The notes: generated from the sequence alone by a model not told the origin. Counted from the stretch's first letter, positions 44,230 to 53,769 are shown. The stretch is DNA of 64,000 bases from Ewingella sp963519305 (GCA_963519305.1 CAUQMS010000004.1:124001-188000), one strand, 5' to 3'. Numbers and translations are program-made.

Positions 44230-44245
44230 AGGTTATACATAACCT
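44230..44245. promoter_or_regulatory. Palindrome upstream of scsA
   Basis: AGGTTAT-AC-ATAACCT is a perfect 7-bp dyad with a 2-base centre. It lies next to a possible scsA promoter (TTTGTG 44245-44250, TAGAAT 44268-44273). It may be the operator through which scs responds to copper or envelope stress; the regulator is unknown. Confidence 0.4.
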
Positions 44246-44310
44246 TTGTGAATGTTTGATTGGACGTTAGAATACCACCGCCGCTTTTAGATAAAGGGCG
44301 CGAGGAGTGA

Positions 44311-44697
44311 ATGAATAAACAACGGCGTTTTGCACTGACTTTTTTCTGCCTGGCTACTCTGGTCATACTCACCTGTATGACGCAGCGTATCGCCGGGTTG
44401 AACGCGTTGTCTGCCTCCCTGCGTGCCGACAGCGTGACGCAACAGGTCGCGACACCTGCCGCACTCTCCACAGAGACGCCTTCAGAAGCCGCCGCCATCC
44501 CCACGCCCTGCGAGTTAAGCAGCAAATCCTTGTTGTCAGCTCCCCCCGTTATTCTTGAGTTTGCGTTGCTGGCCCTTGGCCTGTTGCTGGCCTTTTTGTC
44601 CGCTGGCAATCTGGCGTCTATCCGTACGCTCTTGCCTGAGGCCGTACCTGTTCCACGACTGCGGGTACATTTGCGGCTCTGCGTCTTCCGGGAATAA
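44311..44697 (+). CDS. scsA: Suppressor of copper sensitivity protein ScsA
   Basis: This is a 128-residue small membrane protein with one hydrophobic helix near the N-terminus (8-24) and a second at about 79-96. It has the family-typical PTPCELSSKSLLSAPP segment and the C-terminal VHLRLCVFRE. GAGGAG lies directly before the ATG. In Salmonella scsABCD confers copper tolerance; the role of ScsA itself is not well defined, though a part in peroxide resistance has been proposed. It is the first gene of the cluster, with 55 bases before scsB. Confidence 0.85.
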   Translation: MNKQRRFALTFFCLATLVILTCMTQRIAGLNALSASLRADSVTQQVATPAALSTETPSEAAAIPTPCELSSKSLLSAPPVILEFALLALGLLLAFLSAGNLASIRTLLPEAVPVPRLRVHLRLCVFRE

Positions 44698-44752
44698 AAA
44701 CGTGCCTCCGTATTTCATTCGGATGTGACATTTTTATTTTTGGAGAAAATTT

Positions 44753-46789
44753 ATGCGTAGTGCCTTCAGGGCGGCCATGGCCTGCCTGCTGCTGCTTTGG
44801 CTGCCTCAGCTTTATGCGGCTGATACCGGCTGGCTGCAAAGCCCACAAAATACCCACGCCAAAGTGCGTTTTCAGGCTGAGCCTGCGGGCGATGAAACTC
44901 AGGTTCTGCTCTCGGTCAGTCTGGAAAAAGGCTGGAAAACCTATTGGCGTTCGCCCGGCGAGGGCGGCGTTGCGCCGGTCATCGAATGGCAAAACAGTGC
45001 GGCGCCAGCGCAGTGGTTCTGGCCCACGCCGTCGCGTTTTGACGTTGCGGGGCTGACCACGCAGGGTTATCACGACGATGTGACTTTCCCGATCGTTATC
45101 AAAGGGACATCACCCGCGACGTTATCCGGCACGCTGACGCTGCCGACCTGCAGCAACGTCTGCATTCTTACCGATTATTCCTTCCATCTTGATCTCACCG
45201 CTGCGGGCAACAGGGCTGAATTCTCACGTCAGTTTGCTATCGCGATGGGACAGGTGCCTATTGCACAGGGACTGACTGACGACGCTTCGGCCGCTTACCG
45301 GCAGGGCAGTTTGGTGATTTCAGCCAGCCGCGCGCAGGGCTGGCAGAGTCCGGCGCTGTTTATTGACGGGCTGGAGGGCAGCGCCTTTGGTAAACCGCAC
45401 ATAAAAACTGATGGCGTACAGCTGTCGGTAACCGTACCTGTCACCGACGAATGGGGCGACGCGGCAGCGGATATCAGCGGAAAAACGCTCAGTCTGGTGC
45501 TGTCCGACAACGGGATAGCACAGCAGCTGACTTTGCCGGTCGCCAGGCTGACTGGTGCAGCGGCTGGCGGCGCAGTAGCGCTCTGGCAAATCGCGCTGAT
45601 GGCGCTGGCGGGCGGGTTTATCCTCAACCTGATGCCCTGTGTTTTACCCGTGCTCGGAATGAAACTCGGTAGCATTTTGCAGGTGGAACAGCGCGACCGT
45701 AAAAGCGTGCGGGTGCAGTTCCTCGCGTCCTCGGCGGGTATTATCACCTCGTTTCTGGCCCTCGCGCTGCTGATGACCGTGCTGCGTTACACCAATCAAA
45801 CTCTCGGCTGGGGCATTCAGTTCCAGAGCCCATGGTTTATCGGCCTGATGGTGCTGGTCACGGCGTTGTTCACCGCCAATCTGCTGGGACTGTTTGAAAT
45901 CAATCTGCCATCGCGCATGACGACCCGTCTCGCCACACAAAAACGCAGCGGACTGGCGGGCAATTTTGGTGAAGGAGCCTTTGCAACTCTGCTGGCAACA
46001 CCCTGTTCAGCACCTTTCCTCGGGACCGCCGTGGCCTTTGCGCTGGCGGCACCGTTACCGGTGTTGTGGGGATTATTTCTGATGCTGGGGATTGGCATGA
46101 GCCTGCCGTGGCTGCTGATTGCCACCTGGCCGGGGCTGGCGCTGCGTCTGCCGCGTCCGGGGCGCTGGATGCTGCGCCTGCGTCTAGGACTGGGCGTGCT
46201 GATGCTGGCGGCCTGTCTGTGGTTGCTGAGCCTGATGCAAAACCATCTGAGTACTGAGGTGGTTATCAGCATTGCTGCGGTGATGCTGCTGACACTGGTG
46301 GTGGCGTCATTGAGGCGCTATGGCAGACGTAATACGGCGGTGGCGCTGTGCATCGGGTTGCTGCTGAGCGGTTTGCTGATGCTGATAACCGCGTTCTTTT
46401 TCAGCGGCACCAGCAGACCGTTGCAGGACAAGGTCAGCTGGCAGCCGCTTACCGAGCAGGCGATCACCGACGCTCTCGCCAAAAATAAAGTGGTGTTCGT
46501 CGATGTTACCGCCGACTGGTGCGTCACCTGTAAGGCCAATAAATTCAACGTGCTGCTGCGTGATGACGTGCAACAGGCGCTGAGTGACCAACAGGTTGTG
46601 GCCCTGCGCGGTGACTGGAGCCGTCCGTCGAAACCTATCAATGAATTTCTGCAAAAGCGCGGCAGCGTTGCCGTACCGTTCAACCAAATTTATGGTCCGG
46701 GTATGCCGGCAGGTGCAATTTTATCGCCGCTGCTGACCCGTGACGCCGTATTACAGGGGCTGAAAAATGCTCAGGGAGAGAAAAAATGA
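44753..46789 (+). CDS. scsB: ScsB, DsbD-like transmembrane thiol-disulfide reductase
   Basis: ScsB moves reducing electrons from cytoplasmic thioredoxin across the membrane to ScsC. It has 678 residues: a signal peptide (1-22), an N-terminal periplasmic domain with the cysteine pair in LPTCSNVCILT, and eight or so TM helices carrying the DsbD-type cysteines in NLMPCVLPVLG and ATPCSAPFLG. The C-terminal thioredoxin-like domain has C590-VT-C593 in ADWCVTCK. GGAG precedes the ATG. The last 4 bases overlap scsC, so the two are translationally coupled. Confidence 0.95.
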   Translation: MRSAFRAAMACLLLLWLPQLYAADTGWLQSPQNTHAKVRFQAEPAGDETQVLLSVSLEKGWKTYWRSPGEGGVAPVIEWQNSAAPAQWFWPTPSRFDVAGLTTQGYHDDVTFPIVIKGTSPATLSGTLTLPTCSNVCILTDYSFHLDLTAAGNRAEFSRQFAIAMGQVPIAQGLTDDASAAYRQGSLVISASRAQGWQSPALFIDGLEGSAFGKPHIKTDGVQLSVTVPVTDEWGDAAADISGKTLSLVLSDNGIAQQLTLPVARLTGAAAGGAVALWQIALMALAGGFILNLMPCVLPVLGMKLGSILQVEQRDRKSVRVQFLASSAGIITSFLALALLMTVLRYTNQTLGWGIQFQSPWFIGLMVLVTALFTANLLGLFEINLPSRMTTRLATQKRSGLAGNFGEGAFATLLATPCSAPFLGTAVAFALAAPLPVLWGLFLMLGIGMSLPWLLIATWPGLALRLPRPGRWMLRLRLGLGVLMLAACLWLLSLMQNHLSTEVVISIAAVMLLTLVVASLRRYGRRNTAVALCIGLLLSGLLMLITAFFFSGTSRPLQDKVSWQPLTEQAITDALAKNKVVFVDVTADWCVTCKANKFNVLLRDDVQQALSDQQVVALRGDWSRPSKPINEFLQKRGSVAVPFNQIYGPGMPAGAILSPLLTRDAVLQGLKNAQGEKK

Positions 46790-47382
46790 AAACATTCATG
46801 CTGATTTTGATGATGGTGATATCGCCGGTTTTACAGGCACAGGAACAAACTCAGACGCCGGAGCAGATCCTGTTCAATGATCCGGCGACGCCACGCTTTG
46901 GCGCCAAAGATGCCCGACTGACGCTGGTGTCGTTTACCGATTATAACTGTCCGTACTGTAAACAGTTTGACCCGTTGCTGGAGCGGCTGGTAAAGGAGAA
47001 TCCTGACGTGGCCGTGGTAATCAAACTGTTGCCGTTTCGTGGCGCAAGTTCGATCAGTGCAGGTCGCGCGGCGCTTACCGTATGGGAACAGCAGCCGGAC
47101 AAATTCATGGCGCTGCATCAGCGGATGATGGCGAAAAAAGGGTCACAGGATGAGGAAAGTATTGATGCCGCGATTGCCAAAGTTGGCCTGCCGCCGGTAA
47201 AAGTGACGCCGGAAAGCTATCTGCAACTGAAAACCAATGTGGAAATTGCCGAAGTGCTGGGCATTCAGGGCACTCCGGCTACCATCATTGGCGACCAGCT
47301 GGTGGCCGGTGCTATCTCCTGGGATGACCTCAATAAGGTCGTTAACGCGCAGCTTGAGAAAGCGAAAAATGGCAAAAGTTAA
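46786..47382 (+). CDS. scsC: ScsC, periplasmic DsbA-like thiol oxidoreductase
   Basis: ScsC has 198 residues with a signal peptide ending near residue 18. Its thioredoxin-fold active site is C55-PY-C58 in YNCPYCKQF, and the cis-Pro loop is QGTPATIIG. In Salmonella and Proteus, ScsC is kept reduced by ScsB, binds copper and acts as a disulfide reductase or isomerase. The N-terminal extension before the fold is short, like the Salmonella form and unlike the trimerising Proteus one. It overlaps scsB by 4 bases and scsD by 14. Confidence 0.93.
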   Translation: MKTFMLILMMVISPVLQAQEQTQTPEQILFNDPATPRFGAKDARLTLVSFTDYNCPYCKQFDPLLERLVKENPDVAVVIKLLPFRGASSISAGRAALTVWEQQPDKFMALHQRMMAKKGSQDEESIDAAIAKVGLPPVKVTPESYLQLKTNVEIAEVLGIQGTPATIIGDQLVAGAISWDDLNKVVNAQLEKAKNGKS

Positions 47383-47869
47383 ACGCTGGGCCAAAGAGCT
47401 GGGTATCGGTGTGCTGCTGGTGATGGTGGTCCTGTTGGGCATGGATTTCCTGCGCGCGCCGCAGGCTCCGGCCGACTTCGGCCATCAGCCTTTGCAAACA
47501 CTGGACGGCCAGACCATTACCCTCAACGAGAAAAGCCAGCAGCGGCCGCTGCTGGTTTACTTCTGGGCGACCTGGTGCGGTGTGTGCAAACTCACCACGC
47601 CGGATGTCGTCAAGCTGGCTGCAAATGGTGAGAACGTCTTGTCCGTGGCGTTACGTTCAGGTGACGGCAGTCAGCTGCAACGTTATCTAAAGGCGAAAAA
47701 TATTGAGATGCCGGTGGTGAATGACCCGCGTGGCGATATTTCCGCCCGATGGGATATCGGTGTCACACCTACGTTTGTGATCATTGATAAGGGAAGGGTA
47801 GTGACGACTACGACGGGGTGGACATCCTACTGGGGGTTAAAAGCCCGCCTCTGGTGGGCGGGCCGCTAA
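47369..47869 (+). CDS. scsD: ScsD, membrane-anchored thioredoxin-like protein
   Basis: ScsD is a TlpA/thioredoxin-like protein of 166 residues anchored by one N-terminal helix (about 10-26). The active site is C70-GV-C73 in WATWCGVCK, and the cis-Pro loop is GVTPTFVI. I chose the ATG at 47369 (MAKVKRWAKE) because it gives a proper anchor and overlaps scsC by 14 bases; the frame opens further upstream inside scsC but is not coding there. It is the last gene of scsABCD. Confidence 0.92.
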   Translation: MAKVKRWAKELGIGVLLVMVVLLGMDFLRAPQAPADFGHQPLQTLDGQTITLNEKSQQRPLLVYFWATWCGVCKLTTPDVVKLAANGENVLSVALRSGDGSQLQRYLKAKNIEMPVVNDPRGDISARWDIGVTPTFVIIDKGRVVTTTTGWTSYWGLKARLWWAGR

Positions 47870-47884
47870 ACAGCGACCTGTTTT

Positions 47885-47921
47885 GCCCGTTTGAATCTGC
47901 TCTGTGCGTATCCAAACGGGC
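47885..47921. repeat. Inverted repeat between scsD and yejM
   Basis: GCCCGTTTG and CAAACGGGC are a perfect 9-bp inverted repeat with a 19-base loop, between convergent genes. No T-tract follows on either strand, so it is not a standard intrinsic terminator; it may stabilise 3' ends. Confidence 0.6.
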
Positions 47922-47953
47922 TGCAACGATAACGCCTTTGTCTTGACTGGAAC

Positions 47954-49735
47954 TTAATCCGCAATAAATCGCTTTTCATCGGTCAGAACCTGTAACAGCA
48001 GGCCCAGTTCAGGTTTCTGATCTTTGATGCGTTTGCCAGCAAGGTCATAAGCACGGTAATCGCCATTGCGTTCCAGCTGTAAGGTCTGGGTCGGCGTGGT
48101 GATGATCAGCGTGCCGTTATCGCTGGTTGAAATCCAGTTATGGCGACGTTTGGCCGCAAACAGGTCTTCGCCCTGAGAGAAATCAGCGGGTGACGTGGTG
48201 ACATGCAGCAGGCGTTGCATCAGGGTGGTCATCACATCTTCGTGATCGGTCAGCTTGTTAATGGCCTGCGCCGGTGTGCCCGGCCAGTGGATCACCAAAG
48301 GTACTTGCAGTTGATCACGATTCATATTGTTGCCTGAACCCCAGGTCCCATTCTCGTTCAGCTCGACGCCATGCGCAGCCGTAATGACTACGACAGTTTT
48401 ATCCAGTACGCCACGCTCTTTCAATCCCCGTAATATCTCGGCAATGCGCTGATCCACTTCTTCAGCACCTTGCTGGTAGCGCTGGACGAACGCGTTGCCG
48501 GTCGGGACGGCGTCATTTCCCCGGCGCAATGCTGCCGACACGCCATTCAGGCTGACATAAGAGAACCACGGACGTGTACTGCGCGCATTCAGCCACTGTT
48601 GCCACTGTTGCGCCGTTAGCGAATCGGGCTGATTGGTCGGTGCCGGTAGGGAAAAATCGGTCAGCAGCGACTGGCGGTACAACGGGCTGTTGAAGCCATC
48701 GGAGGCGAACAGGCCGAATTCATAGCCTTGTTTTGCCAGCGATGTCATCAGCACCGAAGATTTACGCGCCGAAATAATACCTTCCATATAGGTAGGCGAG
48801 ATGCCGTAGAACAACCCGAACAGACCGGTATCGACACGGTTGCCGGAGCTGTAATGCTGCACAAAACTCACGTTATCTTTTGCAAACTCCGTCAGTGCAG
48901 GCATCTCTTTGGCCGTGGTCGACGCGTGCAGGCCATCGACGACGATCATCAATAAATTATAACCACTGCCTTTGTCGCGGAAATTGATGTCATTGAGCGG
49001 GTACTCCACCGACAGCGCTTCCGGATTACCTTGTTCCATCAGACGTTGCTGATAGGCCTGAGCATCCAGCAAACCATGCTTCTCGAGGAATTTACGTGCG
49101 GTCATCGGGTAGGACAACGGCAGGTTTGAACGCTGCATGGTGATTGGGCGGTAGAAGTTGGCGTCGGCCCAGATGTACATCAGGTGCGAAGCAAAGAAGC
49201 TGACAATAAACAGGGCAACCAGCGGTTTGGCAAAATTACGACGATTCAGGCTGCGCAGTTTTTGCCATGCCCAGGTGCCAAACAGCATTTCAACCAAAAA
49301 TAGGATGGGCACAGCGATAAACATCAGCTGCCAGTCGCGGGCCAGTTCGCCCTGACCAGGGTTGACAACCAGCTCCCACACCACCGGATTGATGTGCAGG
49401 TGGAAACGAGTAAATACCTCGGTATCCACCAGTAACAACGTGAGCCCGGCCGTGGCTAAAATCGCCGACAGGAACCGCAGCAGACGCTGAGACATCACCA
49501 CAAAGGTGAGCGGGAAGATGATCAGCAGATAAGTAGAGAAACCGATAAAGCTGAAATGCCCAAGCCAACTGACCAGCGCGTAAATACGCCCTTCAAGCGA
49601 AGAGGGCCAGTCAGAGACAAAGAGATAGCGGCTGCCGAGTCCGAGACTAAGCAGAATATTAAACAGGGCGAACCAGTGCCCCCAGCTGATCATCTGGGAT
49701 ACTTTTTCGCGATAGCGCTGACTATTTGTCACCAT
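47954..49735 (-). CDS. yejM: PbgA/YejM, LPS-sensing regulator of LpxC turnover
   Basis: This essential inner-membrane protein has 593 residues (E. coli 586). Five TM helices fill the first 190 residues, followed by an arginine-rich linker and a large periplasmic domain of sulfatase/phosphatase fold. The domain keeps MIVVDGLHAS in the metal-site region but lacks the normal sulfatase active-site signature. In E. coli it binds periplasmic LPS and LapB and so sets FtsH-dependent LpxC degradation. The N-terminus MVTNSQRYREKVSQM and the C-terminus LTDEKRFIAD match E. coli closely. It follows yejL by 24 bases. Confidence 0.96.
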   Translation of the reverse strand: MVTNSQRYREKVSQMISWGHWFALFNILLSLGLGSRYLFVSDWPSSLEGRIYALVSWLGHFSFIGFSTYLLIIFPLTFVVMSQRLLRFLSAILATAGLTLLLVDTEVFTRFHLHINPVVWELVVNPGQGELARDWQLMFIAVPILFLVEMLFGTWAWQKLRSLNRRNFAKPLVALFIVSFFASHLMYIWADANFYRPITMQRSNLPLSYPMTARKFLEKHGLLDAQAYQQRLMEQGNPEALSVEYPLNDINFRDKGSGYNLLMIVVDGLHASTTAKEMPALTEFAKDNVSFVQHYSSGNRVDTGLFGLFYGISPTYMEGIISARKSSVLMTSLAKQGYEFGLFASDGFNSPLYRQSLLTDFSLPAPTNQPDSLTAQQWQQWLNARSTRPWFSYVSLNGVSAALRRGNDAVPTGNAFVQRYQQGAEEVDQRIAEILRGLKERGVLDKTVVVITAAHGVELNENGTWGSGNNMNRDQLQVPLVIHWPGTPAQAINKLTDHEDVMTTLMQRLLHVTTSPADFSQGEDLFAAKRRHNWISTSDNGTLIITTPTQTLQLERNGDYRAYDLAGKRIKDQKPELGLLLQVLTDEKRFIAD

Positions 49736-49759
49736 AAGAGGTTTTGGGCAAATGTTGGA

Positions 49760-49987
49760 TTAATGGGCTTTATCTTCTCTTATCGACGCTTGCAGTGCGC
49801 CTGCAAAAGAGCCTGCAATGGCTTTTCGCTGCGCAGGTGCGACGCTGGTATTGATTAAGTTGGTCACCATATTACCCAAAACCATCAGAGAAAGATCGGT
49901 TGGGGTGCGGTGTTTTTCCAGTACATTGACCAGTTCAGAAAGGAGCTGTTCAACGTGTTCGTCACTGTAACGAGATGGTTGTGGCAT
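49760..49987 (-). CDS. yejL: Conserved small protein YejL
   Basis: This is a 75-residue cytosolic protein of the UPF0352/YejL family, beginning MPQPSRYSDEHVEQLLSE. It is helical and of unknown function. It stands directly before yejM as in E. coli and is divergent from yejK. Confidence 0.93.
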   Translation of the reverse strand: MPQPSRYSDEHVEQLLSELVNVLEKHRTPTDLSLMVLGNMVTNLINTSVAPAQRKAIAGSFAGALQASIREDKAH

Positions 49988-50165
49988 GGATTAATGTGCT
50001 CAAAGCCTGACAAAGTGCAATATCTTAACGTATCGTGGCATCAGTTTCTGCATTTTTATAACGTGGCGGACGTTGAGATATTGATGGGATGTATTTATTT
50101 GTGTTTCAGCCCCTCAGGCTTAGCGGTTGCAAGCACACCGTATTAGGTGGTTGAATACGCGCCCG

Positions 50166-50280
50166 ATACCCTGCGTCATTGAAGTGCCAGCGGCGTTGGC
50201 TGCACTCGTCACTCGAATCACTGACGGGTGTCAGCTCATCGAGATCCTCTTGGTGCTGCCACTCCCGTGACTTTGGGTAT
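50166..50280. repeat. Diverged ERIC-family element upstream of yejK
   Basis: This 115-bp element is bounded by ATACCC and GGGTAT. It has imperfect terminal inverted repeats of about 27 bp and an internal GGCGTTGGCTGCACTCG typical of ERIC sequences. Its right end runs into TATAGT (50279-50284), a possible -10 for yejK. The rest of the 332-base yejL/yejK interval holds no gene. Confidence 0.65.
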
Positions 50281-50319
50281 AGTCCTTTTTTACTAAAACG
50301 CTAAAATCAGGAGATCCCC

Positions 50320-51324
50320 ATGAGTCTGGATATCGAGCAGATTGCTTTACACCAGTTGAACAAGCGCGACGAGCAGACGCTGGATGTTGTGCTGCGCGAT
50401 ACCCTGCTGACCCCCAATGCGGCGGTTGAAGAGATGATGGCCGAGCTACACCGCGTGTACAGCGCCAAAAGCAAAGCGTACGGCTTATTCAATCAGGACA
50501 GTGAACTGGCTGTGGCATTACGCAACTGTCGTAAGGGCGAAGAGGATTTCCTTGGTTTCAGCCGTGCGGCGACCGGACGTTTACGCGATGAGCTGTCGAA
50601 GTATCCGTTTGCCGAAGGCGGCGTGGTGCTGTTCTGCCATTACCGTTTCCTGGCCGTAGATTATTTGCTGATTGCCGTGCTTAACAGCCGCAGCAGTATG
50701 CGGGTGAATGAGCAACTGGATGTCAGCAGCATTCACTACCTTGATATCAATCATGCCGATATCGTGGCGCGTATTGATTTGACCGAGTGGGAGACCAGCC
50801 CTGAATCCACCCGCTATCTCACCTTCCTCAAAGGTCGGGTAGGGCGCAAAGTTTCCGACTTCTTTATGGATTTCCTGGGGGCGGCGGAGGGTCTGGATAC
50901 CAAAGCGCAAAACCGGGGTCTATTGCAGGCGGTTGATGATTTCTGTAGTGAAGCGCAGTTGGATAAGAATGAGCGTCAAAATGTCCGTCAGCAGGTATAC
51001 ACCTATTGCAACGAGCAGTTGCAGGCTGGCGAAGAGATCGCGCTCGATGCCTTATCCGACGAGCTGCCGCCGTGGAATGACAAGAAATTCAAAGAATTTA
51101 CTCAGGATCAGGGGTATCAGCTGGAGGAGACTTTCCCGGCGGACCGAAGCACCCTGCGTCAGCTGACCAAGTTTGCCGGCAGCGGCGGCGGTGTGAGTAT
51201 CAACTTCGATGCGATGCTGATGGGCGAGCGTGTGTTCTGGGATCCGGCCACGGATACGTTAACCATAAAGGGTACGCCACCGAACTTGCGTGACCAGCTT
51301 CAGCGCCGTTCTTCGGGTAAATAA
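50320..51324 (+). CDS. yejK: Nucleoid-associated protein NdpA/YejK
   Basis: This is a 334-residue nucleoid-associated protein of the NdpA (37K) family, beginning MSLDIEQIALHQLNKRDEQT. In E. coli YejK binds the nucleoid and interacts with topoisomerase IV. CAGGAG lies just before the ATG. A strong bidirectional terminator separates it from convergent rplY. Confidence 0.95.
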   Translation: MSLDIEQIALHQLNKRDEQTLDVVLRDTLLTPNAAVEEMMAELHRVYSAKSKAYGLFNQDSELAVALRNCRKGEEDFLGFSRAATGRLRDELSKYPFAEGGVVLFCHYRFLAVDYLLIAVLNSRSSMRVNEQLDVSSIHYLDINHADIVARIDLTEWETSPESTRYLTFLKGRVGRKVSDFFMDFLGAAEGLDTKAQNRGLLQAVDDFCSEAQLDKNERQNVRQQVYTYCNEQLQAGEEIALDALSDELPPWNDKKFKEFTQDQGYQLEETFPADRSTLRQLTKFAGSGGGVSINFDAMLMGERVFWDPATDTLTIKGTPPNLRDQLQRRSSGK

Positions 51325-51353
51325 CCGACGTTTGCGGTCTGAATCTCGCCCAA

Positions 51354-51383
51354 TAAAAAACCCTGCCTTGGCAGGGTTTTTTA
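51354..51383. terminator. Bidirectional terminator between yejK and rplY
   Basis: AAAAAACCCTGCC / GGCAGGGTTTTTT with a 2-base centre serves both convergent genes. Confidence 0.95.
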
Positions 51384-51443
51384 TTTGTTCTCGCACGGCG
51401 TCCCGATGCGTACCGCTTCAGTTTCTGTAAAATCGATAGACGA

Positions 51444-51734
51444 TTAAACGCGAACGAAGTCGATGTGAGCCAGTTTTGGCTTGAACGGGTGACGCTGTAC
51501 TGCCTGAACTTTAACTTTGGTTTCTTTACCGTCGATAACCAGAGTGATAGCTTCAGAGTAGAACTCAGCTTTAACTTCCATGTTCTTAACAGAATCATGG
51601 TCCAGTTTGATTGAAACTGGAGCAGCTGAACCACCGTAAACGATAGCTGGGAATTTGTTTTCTAAACGCAGGCGGCGGCTCGCACCTTTGCCCTGCTCAG
51701 CTTCTGGACGTACTTCTACATTGATAGTGAACAT
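51444..51734 (-). CDS. rplY: 50S ribosomal protein L25
   Basis: L25 binds 5S rRNA in the central protuberance of the large subunit. From the ATG at 51734 it is 96 residues (E. coli 94), the short single-domain form without the CTC extension. It begins MFTINVEVRPEAEQGKGASR. The open frame continues 66 codons upstream but there is no family similarity there. E. coli rplY is reported to be autoregulated. Confidence 0.97.
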   Translation of the reverse strand: MFTINVEVRPEAEQGKGASRRLRLENKFPAIVYGGSAAPVSIKLDHDSVKNMEVKAEFYSEAITLVIDGKETKVKVQAVQRHPFKPKLAHIDFVRV

Positions 51735-51885
51735 GTCTATTTCTCTATATAAGAATGTTTGCCCCGCCACCTGCGACCGAGTGACGAGTTGAGTAATGCT
51801 GCTTGCGCACATGGCGAAAGCGGGCGGTATGATACCGGACCCGGAGCCCCACAACAACGAATAATTATCAGACAGTCCGTGGTGA

Positions 51886-53655
51886 TCACCCGCGCAGCTC
51901 ATTAGCACGGCGGTAGCGCCCCTCGTAATCAAACATCTTTTCCCGCACCTGCCAGAACTGTCCTTTGATTCGCGCCACTACAAAATCAGGATGCCGCAGC
52001 AAAATTTGTTGTGCCACGACATCGCTGGCCGTCTGCCACTCGAGCGCAATACCCGGCGCACGCTGGTGCGGGCGCAGAAAATTATGCAGGAAAGCCATGC
52101 GCTGGGCCGGAGTGCTGAGGCGAAAACGCTCAGAGACATCCGCACCGTCTTCATCGTAATAAGTGATTTTCAGCCATTCGCCTTTCTCGTCACGCCCGTT
52201 TTCCATATTCATGCCGACGCAGCGCAATACCAGCGCATCTTTCAGGCGCAGTGCGGCTTTGAGCATATCGTCCGGATCGACCAGAATCTCCTGACACTGA
52301 TGGCAACGCCGCGCGGCGATGTCGTTCTCCGCGCCGCAGTGCGGGCAGCTTTTGAAGCGGAAGCGGTAATCGCACTGTTCGCGCTCACCCTCATCATCTT
52401 CGAGTACGCCCTGACAGCGACGGCCAAAATGTTCAATCACCGTGCCGTCTTCGGTGGTCTTTCCCCAGAAAATATTGGCGAAGCCGCAGGCTGGGCAAAA
52501 GACCTGCACCGGCTTATTGTCGCTGCCCGGCTTATGGCTGCCGACTTCCGGGGTGAAAATATCATGGGGGTTTCCGGCGTAATCGAGGATCAGACAGTCG
52601 GTTTTGCCAGGCGATAAACGCAGCCCGCGGCCTACGATTTGCTGATACAAACTGACGGATTCTGTCGGGCGCAAAATAGCGATGAGATCAACGTGCGGGG
52701 CATCGAAACCGGTGGTCAGCACCGAGACGTTAACCAGAAAACGCAGCTGCTGCTGTTTGAACTCGCCGATGAGACGGTCGCGCTCGGGGGCCGGAGTTTG
52801 AGCGCTTATCAGCGCAGACTGACCTTCGGGCAGCAGGCCGTAGATCTCACCGGCGTGCTCCACGGTAGAAGCAAAAATCATCACCCCTTTGCGTTCGGCG
52901 GCAAATTCTACAATCTGGCTGATGATGTGCGGGGTAATACGCTTTTGCTGGCGCAACGCGTCATTGAGATCCACTTCACTGAACAGGCCATTACTGTTGG
53001 CCTGCAGGCGGCTGAAATCATAGCTGACCACCGGCATGTCCAGCCGTTCCGGTGGCACCAGAAAACCGTTTTTGATCATATAGCGCAGCGGTAGTTCATA
53101 AATGCAGTCACGAAACAGGCTGTCGGCGTCACCGCGCACCATACCCTGATGGTGATACTGATAAATCCAGCCTTTGCCCAGCCGGTAGGGGGTGGCGGTC
53201 AGACCGAGCAGGCGCAGGCGCGGATTGGCCGTGCGCAGATGGCTGATGATTTGCTGATACTGGCTGTTTTCATCGTCGGAAATGCGATGACATTCATCGA
53301 TGATCAGCAGGGAAAACTCACCGCCGAAGGCAGCCAGATTTGGCGCGACCGACTGCACGCTGCCAAAAACCACTTTTCCGCTGCTCTGTTTGATATTCAG
53401 TCCGGCGGCAAAAATGTCCGCTTCCAGCCCGTACGACAGATATTTGCTGTGATTTTGCGCCACCAGTTCTTTGACGTGCGCGAGTACCAGAACGCGCCCG
53501 CGGGCAACCCGCGCCAGTTCGGCAATGACCAGGCTTTTACCCGCGCCGGTCGGCAGGACAATGACAGCCGGTTCATCATGCTGTCGAAAATGGCGCAACG
53601 TGGCGTCAACGGCATCTTGCTGATAGGGGCGTAGGGTGAAAGCGGTCACAGGCAA
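51886..53655 (-). CDS. radD: DNA repair helicase-like ATPase RadD
   Basis: RadD (YejH) is a superfamily 2 ATPase that helps RecA-dependent strand exchange and resists radiation damage. It has 589 residues (E. coli 586). Motifs: Walker A LPTGAGKS (34-41), DECH box (120-123), motif III GLTATPYRLGKG and motif VI QIVGRGLRL. Zinc-ribbon cysteines follow in VFCPACGFAN and CPHCGAENDIAARRCHQC. The start is not an ATG: either TTG at 53655 or GTG at 53649; the homologous core begins at FTLRPYQQ. Confidence 0.95.
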   Translation of the reverse strand: MPVTAFTLRPYQQDAVDATLRHFRQHDEPAVIVLPTGAGKSLVIAELARVARGRVLVLAHVKELVAQNHSKYLSYGLEADIFAAGLNIKQSSGKVVFGSVQSVAPNLAAFGGEFSLLIIDECHRISDDENSQYQQIISHLRTANPRLRLLGLTATPYRLGKGWIYQYHHQGMVRGDADSLFRDCIYELPLRYMIKNGFLVPPERLDMPVVSYDFSRLQANSNGLFSEVDLNDALRQQKRITPHIISQIVEFAAERKGVMIFASTVEHAGEIYGLLPEGQSALISAQTPAPERDRLIGEFKQQQLRFLVNVSVLTTGFDAPHVDLIAILRPTESVSLYQQIVGRGLRLSPGKTDCLILDYAGNPHDIFTPEVGSHKPGSDNKPVQVFCPACGFANIFWGKTTEDGTVIEHFGRRCQGVLEDDEGEREQCDYRFRFKSCPHCGAENDIAARRCHQCQEILVDPDDMLKAALRLKDALVLRCVGMNMENGRDEKGEWLKITYYDEDGADVSERFRLSTPAQRMAFLHNFLRPHQRAPGIALEWQTASDVVAQQILLRHPDFVVARIKGQFWQVREKMFDYEGRYRRANELRG

Positions 53656-53769
53656 ATTTCACTGGTAATAAATACAGGGTTTCAGTATGCCAAAAATTGT
53701 TGTTGATGGCGATCCTTCACCCCAGCTAACTTTTATCGATCCGCGTCGCAAAATAGGGCTTTTTGAGGT

